Source: Streptomyces sp. NBC_01298 (GTDB lineage: Bacteria > Actinomycetota > Actinomycetes > Streptomycetales > Streptomycetaceae). From it: a stretch of 64,000 nt of DNA. The stretch spans positions 7,130,001-7,194,000 of the forward strand of contig NZ_CP108414.1 in the NCBI RefSeq assembly GCF_035978755.1, written 5' to 3'. The notes under the pieces were generated by a model. That model saw only the letters and a list, made by a program, of their open reading frames with translations. It made no database searches and was not told the origin of the DNA. This document shows positions 8,167 to 16,100 of the stretch, in pieces. The translations under genes and the position numbers were made by a program. The stretch's first letter is position 1. Each line of letters starts with the position of its first letter.

Positions 8167-9396
8167 ATGCATGCCTGGCCCGCTTCTGAGGTCCCCGCCC
8201 TTCCTGGCAAGGGCCGCGACCTCCAGATCCACGACACCGCGACCCAAGGGACGATCACCCTCGCCCCCGGTCCCGTCGCCCGTATCTACGTCTGCGGAAT
8301 CACCCCGTACGACGCGACGCACATCGGTCACGCGGCGACCTACAACGCGTTCGACCTCGTGCAGCGCGTGTGGCTCGACACCAAGCGGCAGGTCGTCTAC
8401 GTCCAGAACGTGACGGACGTCGACGATCCACTGCTGGAGCGGGCCCTGCGCGACAACCAGGACTGGACCGAGCTCGCCGAACGCGAGACCGCTCTCTTCC
8501 GCGAGGACATGACCGCCCTGCGGATGCTGCCCCCGCAGCACTACATCGGCGCCGTCGAGGCCATACCCGGCATCGTGCCGCTGGTCGAGCGGCTGCGGGA
8601 CGCGGGCGCCGCCTACGAGCTGGACGGCGACGTCTACTTCTCGGTGGAGTCCGACCCGAACTTCGGCAAGGTGTCCAACCTGGACGCCGAGGCGATGCGG
8701 CTGCTCTCGGCCGAGCGCGGCGGCGACCCGGACCGGGCGGGCAAGAAGAACCCGCTCGACCCGATGCTGTGGATGGCGGCCCGCCCGGGCGAGCCGAGCT
8801 GGGACGGCGGCTCGCTGGGCCGCGGCCGGCCCGGCTGGCACATCGAGTGCGTGGCCATCGCCCTGGACCACCTGGGCATGACCTTCGACATCCAGGGCGG
8901 CGGCTCCGACCTCGCCTTCCCGCACCACGAGATGGGCGCCTCGCACGCCCAGGTGCTGACGGGCGAGTTCCCGATGGCCAAGGCGTACGTACACGCCGGG
9001 ATGGTCGCGCTGCACGGCGAGAAGATGTCGAAGTCCAAGGGCAACCTGGTCTTCGTATCGGCCCTGCGCCGCGCCGGAGTGGACCCGGCGGCGATCCGCC
9101 TGGCCCTGCTCTCGCACCACTACCGCGCGGACTGGGAGTGGACCGACGAGGTCCTCGCCGAGGCGGTGGCCCGCCTGGAGCGCTGGCGCGCGGCCGTCTC
9201 CCGCCCCGACGGCATCCCGGCGGACGACCTGGTCGAGGAGGTCCGGGGCGCCCTCTCCGACGACCTGAACGCCCCTGCCGCCCTCGCGGTGGTGGACCGC
9301 TGGGTCGAGCGCCAGATCGCCACCGACGGCGACGACGAGTCGGCCCCCGGGCTGGTCTCGCGCACGGTCGACGCCCTGCTGGGCGTGGCCCTGTAA
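8167..9396 (+). CDS. mshC: Cysteine:GlcN-Ins ligase MshC (mycothiol synthesis)
   Basis: ATP-dependent ligase joining cysteine to 1-O-(2-amino-2-deoxy-glucopyranosyl)-inositol, the third enzymatic step (after MshA and MshB) to mycothiol, the actinobacterial low-molecular-weight thiol. It is derived from cysteinyl-tRNA synthetase. HIGH lies at residues 52-55 (YDATHIGHA) and KMSKS at 286-290. Zinc-site residues include Cys43 ([10 protein letters not shown]) and Cys228 (WHIECVA). The length of 409 residues is usual for MshC and lacks the tRNA-binding C-terminus of CysS. The ATG at 8167 has a weak ribosome-binding site. A strong hairpin follows the stop. Confidence 0.95.
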   Translation: MHAWPASEVPALPGKGRDLQIHDTATQGTITLAPGPVARIYVCGITPYDATHIGHAATYNAFDLVQRVWLDTKRQVVYVQNVTDVDDPLLERALRDNQDWTELAERETALFREDMTALRMLPPQHYIGAVEAIPGIVPLVERLRDAGAAYELDGDVYFSVESDPNFGKVSNLDAEAMRLLSAERGGDPDRAGKKNPLDPMLWMAARPGEPSWDGGSLGRGRPGWHIECVAIALDHLGMTFDIQGGGSDLAFPHHEMGASHAQVLTGEFPMAKAYVHAGMVALHGEKMSKSKGNLVFVSALRRAGVDPAAIRLALLSHHYRADWEWTDEVLAEAVARLERWRAAVSRPDGIPADDLVEEVRGALSDDLNAPAALAVVDRWVERQIATDGDDESAPGLVSRTVDALLGVAL

Positions 9397-9405
9397 GCAC
9401 CCTCT

Positions 9406-9445
9406 GGAGGGGCTGGAATTGCCGTCAGGCAATTCCAGCCCCTCC
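9406..9445 (+). terminator. Perfect 18-bp hairpin after mshC
   Basis: The stem arms 9406-9423 and 9428-9445 pair perfectly (GGAGGGGCTGGAATTGCC) around a GTCA loop. It starts ten bases after the mshC stop, so it is the likely terminator. Its right arm runs into a GGCGTTTGAGGAGC extragenic repeat that is also seen near 60.5 kb. Confidence 0.8.
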
Positions 9446-9482
9446 GGCGTTTGAGGAGCGGGGGCCGGGGCGGAGCCCCGGC
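9437..9482. repeat. Streptomyces-type extragenic repeat (GGCGTTTGAGGA unit)
   Basis: The unit reads CCAGCCCCTCCGGCGTTTGA, then GGAGCGGGGGCCGGGGCGGA, then GCCCC. The same unit, in the opposite orientation, is found three times at 60422-60578. It lies between the convergent mshC and PAC2 genes. Confidence 0.6.
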
Positions 9483-9490
9483 TGGGGGTC

Positions 9491-9511
9491 CCCCCGGACG
9501 GAGTCTGGGGG
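9491..9511. repeat. Small extragenic palindrome, GGACGGAGTC core
   Basis: The palindrome CCCCCGGACGGAGTCTGGGG is the third copy of the family also present at 2153-2174 and 6588-6608. It sits between the mshC terminator and the PAC2 terminator. Confidence 0.55.
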
Positions 9512-9514
9512 ATG

Positions 9515-9561
9515 GCGAAAGGGCGGGGCGGGGAGAAGAACCCCCTGCCCCGCCCTTTCGC
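9515..9561 (-). terminator. Hairpin at the 3' end of the PAC2 gene
   Basis: The arms 9515-9529 and 9547-9561 (GCGAAAGGGCGGGGC and its complement) pair perfectly over 15 bp. The hairpin lies five bases past the PAC2 stop. It is symmetric, so it may also stop readthrough from mshC. Confidence 0.75.
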
Positions 9562-9566
9562 ACGGG

Positions 9567-10568
9567 CTACGCCTCCGGAGGCGCCTCGTCCTCGTCCGGC
9601 GCGACCGCCGGGGGGGCCGGGGGCTCGTCCCCGGACCCGGACGGCTCCGGCTTCCGCTTCGGCGGCCGCGGCAGACCACCCGAGGTGTCCCGCAGATACG
9701 ACCCGTCACCCGACTCCGCACCCGCGGAAGGATCCCGCCGCCGCAGGTACCGCTCGAACTCCCGGGCAATGGCATCGCCCGAAGCCTCCGGCAGATCCGC
9801 GGTGTCCCGCGCCTCCTCCAGCGTCTGGACGTACTCCGCCACCTCGGAGTCCTCCGCCGCCAGTTGGTCCACGCCCAGCTGCCACGCCCGCGCGTCCTCG
9901 GGGAGTTCGCCCAGCGGGATCCGGATGTCGATCAGATCCTCCAGCCGGTTGAGCAGCGCGAGGGTCGCCTTCGGGTTCGGCGGCTGCGACACGTAGTGCG
10001 GCACCGCCGCCCACAGGGACACCGCCGGCACCCCGGCATGGGTGCAGGCCTCCTGGAGGATGCCCACGATCCCGGTCGGGCCCTCGTACTTGGTCTCCTC
10101 CAGGTCCATCGTCCGCGCCAGATCCGCGTCCGAGGTCACCCCGCTGACCGGCACCGGCCGGGTGTGCGGGGTGTCGCCCAGCAGCGCCCCCAGGATGACG
10201 ACCATCTCCACGCCCAGCTCGTGGGCGAAGCCCAGGATCTCGTTGCAGAACGAACGCCACCGCATGGACGGCTCGATGCCCCGCACCAGCACGAGGTCGC
10301 GCGGCTTGGTCCCGCCGATGCGGACCACCGACAGCCGGGTCGTCGGCCAGGTGATCTTCCGCACCCCGTTGTCCAGCCACACCGTCGGCCGGTTGACCTG
10401 GAAGTCGTAGTAGTCCTCGGCGTCCAGAGCCGCGAAGACCTCGCCCTTCCACTCCCGGTCCAGGTGTGCGACCGCGCCGGAAGCCGCGTCACCCGCGTCG
10501 TTCCAGCCCTCGAACGCGGCCACCATGACCGGGTCGATCAGCTCGGGCACGCCCTCAAGCTCGATCAC
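9567..10568 (-). CDS. PAC2 family protein (proteasome assembly chaperone-like fold)
   Basis: A 333-residue protein of the PAC2 family, related by fold to eukaryotic proteasome assembly chaperone 2. It begins MIELEGVPELIDPVMVAAFE and contains GWNDAGDAAS and the conserved VILGALLGDTPHTRP and VSLWAAVPHYVSQPPNP segments. A C-terminal tail of about 60 residues is Pro/Glu/Asp rich and probably disordered. The start is the GTG at 10568 with AGGAG upstream. Bacterial function is not established; a link to the 20S core about 24 kb away would be speculation. The next upstream gene on the same strand is glpD. Confidence 0.88.
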   Translation of the reverse strand: MIELEGVPELIDPVMVAAFEGWNDAGDAASGAVAHLDREWKGEVFAALDAEDYYDFQVNRPTVWLDNGVRKITWPTTRLSVVRIGGTKPRDLVLVRGIEPSMRWRSFCNEILGFAHELGVEMVVILGALLGDTPHTRPVPVSGVTSDADLARTMDLEETKYEGPTGIVGILQEACTHAGVPAVSLWAAVPHYVSQPPNPKATLALLNRLEDLIDIRIPLGELPEDARAWQLGVDQLAAEDSEVAEYVQTLEEARDTADLPEASGDAIAREFERYLRRRDPSAGAESGDGSYLRDTSGGLPRPPKRKPEPSGSGDEPPAPPAVAPDEDEAPPEA

Positions 10569-10695
10569 CCAGGTCTCCTTCCGAAGTTCCCTTGTGTACG
10601 TGGGTCAGCCTAAGCCTTGATGAGGCACCGGCCACAGCCCACGACAGAGGGGCGGTTCCCCCTGGAACCGCCCCTCTGCCCATTCACGCCACCGG

Positions 10696-12303
10696 CTATG
10701 CCTTGCGGGCCAGCATCTCCTCGACCCGGCCGCGCACTTCCGCGCTGTCCAGACCGCGGATCGTCACCGTCGTACGGCGGCGCAGCACGTCGTCCGCCGT
10801 CTCGGCCCACTCGTTGTCCCGGGCGTAGGCGACCTGCGCCCAGATCTCCGGCCCGTCCGGGTGGATCCGCTCGGCCAGCGCCGGGTCCTCGTTCGCGAGG
10901 CGCGCGATGTCGAAGGCGAGCGAGCCGTAGTGCGAGGCCAGGTGGCGTGCGGTCAGCGGGTCCATCCGGGAGCCCGGCTCGCGGTCCACGAGCAGCCGGT
11001 GCGCCACCGCGTTCGGGTTGGCGACACCGGGCAGCGCGATCCGTCGTACGAGGGACTTCACCGGCTCCATGTCCTCGGTCAGCGGGCTGCCCGGGAGCTT
11101 GGCCAGCTTGTCCATGACCACGCGGCCGATGTGCCGGTACGTGGTCCACTTGCCGCCGGCCACCGACAGCATGCCGCCCGCGCCCTCGGAGACGACCGTC
11201 TCGCGCTTGGCCTTCTCCACCCCGCCCGGGCCGCCGGGCAGCACGCGCAGGCCCGCGAAGGCGTACGTCATCAGCGAGCGGTCCAGATCGGCGTCCTTCA
11301 CCGAGAAGGCCGCCTCGTCCAGGATCTGCTGGATGTCGCCCTCGGTGGCGCGCACGTCCGCCGGGTCGCCCTCGTACGCCTCGTCCGTGGTGCCCAGCAG
11401 CAGCTGGTCCTCCCACGGCAGGGCGAAGGTGATGCGGTACTTGTCGATCGGGGTGGCCATGGCGGCCTTCCACGGCGACTTGCGCTTCATCACGATGTGC
11501 GCGCCCTTGGAGAGGCGGATGGACGGCATGGAGTGCTTGTCCTCCATGCGCCGCAGGTGGTCCACCCACGGGCCGGTGGCGTTCAGCACGACGCGGGCGT
11601 CCACCCCGAACTCGGTGCCGTCCAGGCGGTCCTTGAGCTCGGCGCCCGAGACCCGGCCGCGCGTCATGCGCAGCCCGGTGACCTCGGCGTGGTTCAGGAC
11701 CACCGCGCCCGACTCCACGGCCGCGCGGACCGTCATCACGGCGACGCGCGAGTCGTTCATCTGGTGGTCGTAGTAGACCGCGACGGCCTTGAGGTCGTCC
11801 GTCTTGAGACCGGGGTTGTCGGCGGCGGCACGGGCCGGAGAAATGATCTTGCCCATGCCGTCGCCGAACGCGGAGAGCGCCGAGTACGCGAACACGCCCG
11901 CGCCCAGCTTCGCCGCGCCCACCGGACCGCCCTTGTACACCGGGAGGTAGAAGGTGAGCGGGTTGACCAGGTGCGGGGCCACGTCCTTCGCCAGCACCCG
12001 GCGCTCGTGGTGGTTCTCCGCGACCAGCTTGACCGAACCGGTCTGCAGGTAGCGCAGGCCGCCGTGGACGAGCTTGGAAGAGGCCGAGGAGGTGGCGCCG
12101 GCGAAGTCGCCGGCGTCCACCATCGCGACCCGCAGACCCGACTGCGCGGCGTGCCAGGCCACCGAGGTGCCCAGGATCCCACCGCCGATGACCAGCAGGT
12201 CGTACGTGGCCTTCGCCAGCTGCTCACGGGTCTCGGCGCGGCTCGCGTTCGAACCGGCGGTCGGGTGCGTCCCCAGGGTGGGAACGCTCTGCAGGCTGCT
12301 CAT
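10696..12303 (-). CDS. glpD: Glycerol-3-phosphate dehydrogenase
   Basis: FAD-dependent membrane-associated enzyme oxidising sn-glycerol-3-phosphate to dihydroxyacetone phosphate and passing electrons to quinone. The 535-residue protein has the FAD-binding GGGILG (residues 40-45) and the family signatures SSKLVHGGLRYLQ and GKWTTYRHIGR. The ATG at 12303 follows an AAGGG site. It is the last gene of the gylR-glpF-glpK-glpD set, 49 bases after glpK, so expression probably depends on glycerol through GylR. Confidence 0.95.
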   Translation of the reverse strand: MSSLQSVPTLGTHPTAGSNASRAETREQLAKATYDLLVIGGGILGTSVAWHAAQSGLRVAMVDAGDFAGATSSASSKLVHGGLRYLQTGSVKLVAENHHERRVLAKDVAPHLVNPLTFYLPVYKGGPVGAAKLGAGVFAYSALSAFGDGMGKIISPARAAADNPGLKTDDLKAVAVYYDHQMNDSRVAVMTVRAAVESGAVVLNHAEVTGLRMTRGRVSGAELKDRLDGTEFGVDARVVLNATGPWVDHLRRMEDKHSMPSIRLSKGAHIVMKRKSPWKAAMATPIDKYRITFALPWEDQLLLGTTDEAYEGDPADVRATEGDIQQILDEAAFSVKDADLDRSLMTYAFAGLRVLPGGPGGVEKAKRETVVSEGAGGMLSVAGGKWTTYRHIGRVVMDKLAKLPGSPLTEDMEPVKSLVRRIALPGVANPNAVAHRLLVDREPGSRMDPLTARHLASHYGSLAFDIARLANEDPALAERIHPDGPEIWAQVAYARDNEWAETADDVLRRRTTVTIRGLDSAEVRGRVEEMLARKA

Positions 12304-12352
12304 ATCCCTTGACTCCTACTTGCTCGTCGAATTGCGCCGGAGCTGTCTGCGG

Positions 12353-13879
12353 TCAGCTGGCGTCTTCGTCGTCGACCCAGCCCATGGACCGCTCCACGGC
12401 CTTGAGCCAGCTCTTGTACTCGCGCTCCCGCTGCTCGGCGGGCATCCGCGGGGTCCACTCCGCCGCGCGGCGCCAGTTGGCGCGCAGGGCGTCGGTGTCC
12501 GGCCAGAAGCCGACGGCCAGGCCGGCGGCGTAGGCGGCGCCGAGGCAGGTGGTCTCGGCGACCATCGGGCGCACCACGGGGGCGTCCACGAAGTCGGAGA
12601 GCGTCTGCATCAGCAGGTTGTTGGAGGTCATGCCGCCGTCGACCTTGAGGGCGGCGAGCTCGACGCCCGAGTCCTTGGTCATGGCGTCGGTGATCTCGCG
12701 GGTCTGCCAGGCGGTGGCCTCCAGGACGGCACGGGCGATGTGCGCCTTGGTGACGTACCGGGTGAGGCCGGCGATCACACCGCGGGCGTCGGAGCGCCAG
12801 TACGGGGCGAACAGGCCGGAGAAGGCGGGCACGAAGTACGCGCCGCCGTTGTCCTCGACGGAGGAGGCCAGGGTCTCGATCTCGGCCGCGGTCTTGATCA
12901 TGCCCATCTGGTCGCGCATCCACTGGACGAGCGAGCCGGTGACGGCGATGGAGCCCTCCAGCGCGTAGACCGGCTTCTGGTCGCCGATCTGGTAGCCGAC
13001 CGTGGTCAGCAGGCCGCTGTAGGAGTTGATGATCTTGTCGCCGGTGTTCATCAGCATGAACGTTCCGGTGCCGTACGTGGACTTCGCCTCGCCCTCGGCG
13101 AAACAGGTCTGGCCGAACAGCGCGGCCTGCTGGTCACCGAGCGCCGAGGCGACCGGGACGCCCGCGAGGACGCCCTCCTTGACGTGGCCGTAGACCTCGG
13201 CGGAGGACTTGATCTCCGGGAGGACGTTGAGCGGCACCTCCATGGACTCGGCGATGCGCTCGTCCCAGGCCATGGTGTGCAGGTTGAACAGCATGGTGCG
13301 CGAGGCGTTGGTGACGTCGGTGACGTGCACGCCGCCCTCGGTGCCGCCGGTCAGGTTCCAGATGACCCAGGAGTCCATGGTGCCGAAGAGGATGTCCCCG
13401 GCCTCGGCGCGCTCGCGCAGGCCCTCGACGTTGTCGAGCAGCCAGCGGATCTTCGGGCCGGCGAAGTAGCTCGCCAGCGGCAGGCCCGTCTCGCGGCGGA
13501 AGCGGTCCTGGCCGACGTTGCGGCCGAGCTCCTTGCACAGGGAGTCGGTGCGGGTGTCCTGCCAGACCAGCGCGTTGTGGACCGGCTCGCCGGTGTGGCG
13601 GTCCCACAGGACGGTGGTCTCGCGCTGGTTGGTGATGCCCACGGCCTTGACCTCGGCCGGGTCGATGTCGCCCTTGGACAGGGCTCCGGCGACGACCTCC
13701 TGGACGTTGGTCCAGATCTCGGCGGAGTCGTGCTCGACCCAGCCCGGCTGCGGGAGGATCTGCGCGTGCTCCTTCTGGTCGACCGAGACGATCCGTCCGT
13801 CACGGTCGAAGACGATGCAGCGGGAAGAGGTGGTGCCCTGGTCGATCGCGGCGATGAAGGGGCCGGTGCTGCTGGTCAT
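12353..13879 (-). CDS. glpK: Glycerol kinase
   Basis: Phosphorylates glycerol with ATP to give sn-glycerol-3-phosphate. The 508-residue protein of the FGGY kinase family opens with the phosphate-binding loop [10 protein letters not shown] (residues 11-20). It carries [20 protein letters not shown] and the second FGGY signature around [20 protein letters not shown] strong AGGAG lies 7 bases before the ATG at 13879. It sits between glpF and glpD and shares their operon. Confidence 0.96.
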   Translation of the reverse strand: MTSSTGPFIAAIDQGTTSSRCIVFDRDGRIVSVDQKEHAQILPQPGWVEHDSAEIWTNVQEVVAGALSKGDIDPAEVKAVGITNQRETTVLWDRHTGEPVHNALVWQDTRTDSLCKELGRNVGQDRFRRETGLPLASYFAGPKIRWLLDNVEGLRERAEAGDILFGTMDSWVIWNLTGGTEGGVHVTDVTNASRTMLFNLHTMAWDERIAESMEVPLNVLPEIKSSAEVYGHVKEGVLAGVPVASALGDQQAALFGQTCFAEGEAKSTYGTGTFMLMNTGDKIINSYSGLLTTVGYQIGDQKPVYALEGSIAVTGSLVQWMRDQMGMIKTAAEIETLASSVEDNGGAYFVPAFSGLFAPYWRSDARGVIAGLTRYVTKAHIARAVLEATAWQTREITDAMTKDSGVELAALKVDGGMTSNNLLMQTLSDFVDAPVVRPMVAETTCLGAAYAAGLAVGFWPDTDALRANWRRAAEWTPRMPAEQREREYKSWLKAVERSMGWVDDEDAS

Positions 13880-13957
13880 GGTGGCTGCTCCTGGCAGGTG
13901 TCGAAGTAGGCGGAATCAGAATGGCGGTGCGGATGGTGCCGTGGTGCCGATTGCTGA

Positions 13958-14740
13958 TCAGGCGAACGCGATGTTGTACAGACCGCCGGCGAGCGCGGCG
14001 CCCGCCAGGGGGCCGAGGACCGGGATCCAGGAGTAGCTCCAGTCCGAGCCGCCCTTGTGGGGCAGCGGCAGCAGGGAGTGGACGATGCGCGGACCGAGGT
14101 CGCGGACCGGGTTGATGGCGTAGCCGGTCGGGCCGCCGAGCGAGAGGCCGATGCCGACGACGACGAACGAGGTGATCAGGACGCCGATGACGCCGAGGCC
14201 CTTGCCGTCGTCCTGCAGGCCCTGGGTCAGGATGGCCAGGACCAGGACGGCGGTGCCGATGATCTCGGTCGTCAGGTTCTGCACGACGTTGCGGATCTCG
14301 GGGCCCGTGGCGAAGATCCCGAGCACCGGGCCGGCCACGTCGTGCGGGTGCGGGTCCTCGGGGCCGAGCTTGGCGTCACGGATGTGCTCCGGGTCGGCCA
14401 GGTGTGCGCGGAACTGGCCGTAGTAGGCGAGCCACATCAGCACCGCGCCGATCATGGCGCCGAGCAGCTGGCCGGCGAAGTAGACCGGAACGTCGCCCCA
14501 GGCGCCGTCCTTGATCGCGATGCCGACCGTGACCGCCGGGTTGAGGTGCGCACCGGAGAGCGGCGCGGAGACGTAGGCGGCGATCAGGACGGCGAAACCC
14601 CAGCCGAAGGTGATCGCGAGCCAGCCGGCGCCCCGGGCCTTGGAGCTCTTGAGCGTCAGTGCGGCGCACACGCCGCCACCGAGCAGGGTGAGCAGGGCGG
14701 TACCGATGGTCTCGCCGATGAAGATGTCGGAGCTGGACAC
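13958..14740 (-). CDS. glpF: Glycerol facilitator / aquaglyceroporin
   Basis: Membrane channel for glycerol uptake, MIP family, 260 residues with six predicted membrane segments. The first NPA motif is intact (AHLNPAV, Asn67-Pro68-Ala69). The second is [10 protein letters not shown] (Asn210-Pro-Val) with the Asp after Arg that marks glycerol-type rather than water-type channels. The Ala-to-Val change in the second motif is a conservative departure. The GTG start at 14740 is preceded by AAAGGAG. It is the first structural gene of the operon, with a long promoter region upstream. Confidence 0.92.
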   Translation of the reverse strand: MSSSDIFIGETIGTALLTLLGGGVCAALTLKSSKARGAGWLAITFGWGFAVLIAAYVSAPLSGAHLNPAVTVGIAIKDGAWGDVPVYFAGQLLGAMIGAVLMWLAYYGQFRAHLADPEHIRDAKLGPEDPHPHDVAGPVLGIFATGPEIRNVVQNLTTEIIGTAVLVLAILTQGLQDDGKGLGVIGVLITSFVVVGIGLSLGGPTGYAINPVRDLGPRIVHSLLPLPHKGGSDWSYSWIPVLGPLAGAALAGGLYNIAFA

Positions 14741-15069
14741 CCGCGACTCCTTTGTCGTTCAGGGGTGGTGGCCGCCGGGTCCCTCCGGCGGTCCACGCAC
14801 TCGGTGAGTGCTGCACCGGTCCTTGGCCTTGCCACACCCTAACGCTTATTGCCGGTAGGTGTTCGGCATTGCCGACCGATGAACGGCAGTTTTCCGCCCA
14901 GATGAAGCGGGCGTCAAGGGTTGACCAGGCCAATGAGCCGGATCGTTACCGGCCGGTGTGATCGAACAAAACGCGCCAATAAGTGATCATCAAACGCCAA
15001 AAACCACCCAAATGCCACTTTGGCGTGGCTCTTGGGTGGTCAAGGCGGGGCGATGGGGTCACGCCAAGG
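14741..15069. other. glpF-gylR intergenic region, operon promoter
   Basis: This 329-bp stretch contains no gene. It holds the promoter of glpF-glpK-glpD, including the GylR-type site at 14859-14875. Nearer gylR is AT-richer sequence (about 14940-15020) with several CCAAA/GGTGG half-repeats, including ACCACCCAAATGCCA and TGGCGTGGCTCTTGGGTGGT; these can pair and may terminate gylR. Confidence 0.55.
14859..14875 (+). promoter_or_regulatory. Probable GylR operator upstream of glpF
   Basis: GTGTTCGGCATTGCCGA, containing the near-perfect palindrome TCGGCA-T-TGCCGA. The same 17-mer with two changes lies upstream of gylR at 15862-15878 on the other strand. It is about 120 bases upstream of the glpF start. 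The assignment to GylR is inferred from sharing between the two promoters. Confidence 0.6.
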
Positions 15070-15837
15070 TCAGAACCGGCCCGCTCCGAGATCGCGCGAA
15101 ACCGACCGTGCGCAGTCCCGTACGGACGCCACCAGGGACGCCCGCGGCTCCCCGGACTCCCCGCACACCCGCTCCACCGCGCCCGCGACGGCCACCGCGC
15201 CGACCGGCATCTTGCGGCGGTCGTGGATGGGGGCCGCCACCGAGGCGATCCCGTCCCAGGTCTCCTCGACGTCGCTGGCCCAGCCCCGGGCCCGGATCAG
15301 ACCCAGCACCTCCTCGAAGCCGGCGCCGTCGGTGACCGTGCGGGGCGTGAACGCCTCCCGCTCCACCTCCGTGACCTGCGTGTGCGCCACCGGGTCGTAC
15401 GCGGACAGCACCTTGCCCAGGGCCGTGGAGTGCAGCGGCTGCATGGCGCCCACCTCCAGCACCTGACGGCTGTCGTCGGGCCGGAACACGTGGTGCATGA
15501 TCAGCACCCCGCTCTTGTGGAGCACCCCCACGTACACGCTCTCCCCGCTCGCACGGGCCAGATCGTCCGTCCAGACCAGGGCGCGCGCCCGCAGTTCGTG
15601 GACGTCCAGATAGCTGTTGCCCAGGCGCAGCAGCTCCGCGCCGAGCTGGTAGCGGCCCGAGGCCGGGTCCTGCTCCACGAAGCCCTCGGCCTGCAGCGTG
15701 CGCAGGATCCCGTGTGCCGTCCCCTTGGCCAGGCCGAGGGAAGAGGCAACGTCCGAGAGGCCCAGCCGGCGCTCGCCGCCCGCCAGGAGCCGCAGCATCG
15801 CAGCGGCTCGTTCGAGCGACTGGATGTTCCGTGCCAT
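15070..15837 (-). CDS. gylR: IclR-family glycerol operon regulator GylR
   Basis: Transcriptional repressor of the glycerol operon. The 255-residue protein has an N-terminal winged helix (LGLSDVASSLGLAKGTAHGILRTL, split here as residues about 25-48) and an IclR effector domain with GALQ-like MQPLHSTALGKVLSAY. It starts at the ATG at 15837, with AGGAGG upstream, rather than the longer upstream frame. It is directly upstream of and co-directional with glpF. Known streptomycete GylR represses both itself and glpFKD; a matching operator-like site lies just upstream. Confidence 0.92.
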   Translation of the reverse strand: MARNIQSLERAAAMLRLLAGGERRLGLSDVASSLGLAKGTAHGILRTLQAEGFVEQDPASGRYQLGAELLRLGNSYLDVHELRARALVWTDDLARASGESVYVGVLHKSGVLIMHHVFRPDDSRQVLEVGAMQPLHSTALGKVLSAYDPVAHTQVTEVEREAFTPRTVTDGAGFEEVLGLIRARGWASDVEETWDGIASVAAPIHDRRKMPVGAVAVAGAVERVCGESGEPRASLVASVRDCARSVSRDLGAGRF

Positions 15838-15861
15838 CGCGCAGCCTCCTGCTGACGTAGT

Positions 15862-15878
15862 TCGACAATGCTGAACAC
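15862..15878 (-). promoter_or_regulatory. Probable GylR operator upstream of gylR
   Basis: On the minus strand the site reads GTGTTCAGCATTGTCGA, 15 of 17 identical to the glpF site. It lies 25-41 bases upstream of the gylR start. A second partial copy (GTCGGCATCGACCGAT) is immediately adjacent upstream. Consistent with autoregulation. Confidence 0.6.
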
Positions 15879-16100
15879 TATCGGTCGATGCCGACTTTGT
15901 GCATGATGAGGGCAGAGTCCACCGATACGAGTGGCCCAGGACACCCCGGCCGGAAGTCGCCATCCCCCGGGCACAGAATGCAGTCCGCCACGTGGGACGG
16001 CCTCACCGGGGCCGGGTCTCCCCCGTTACCCTGGCCGCGTGCACCCTTGACACAGAGGGGGTGCAAAGCCGACAGCCGTCGCATCCCAGGGAGCTCAACC

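Noticed and set aside
10861..12312. A 483-codon plus-strand frame opposite glpD
   Set aside because: Antisense shadow without motifs; glpD is full length on the other strand.
15838..16100. Possible cobalamin or SAM-type riboswitch upstream of metH
   Set aside because: No B12-box or known SAM/SAH aptamer core was recognised; only a short hairpin is visible.
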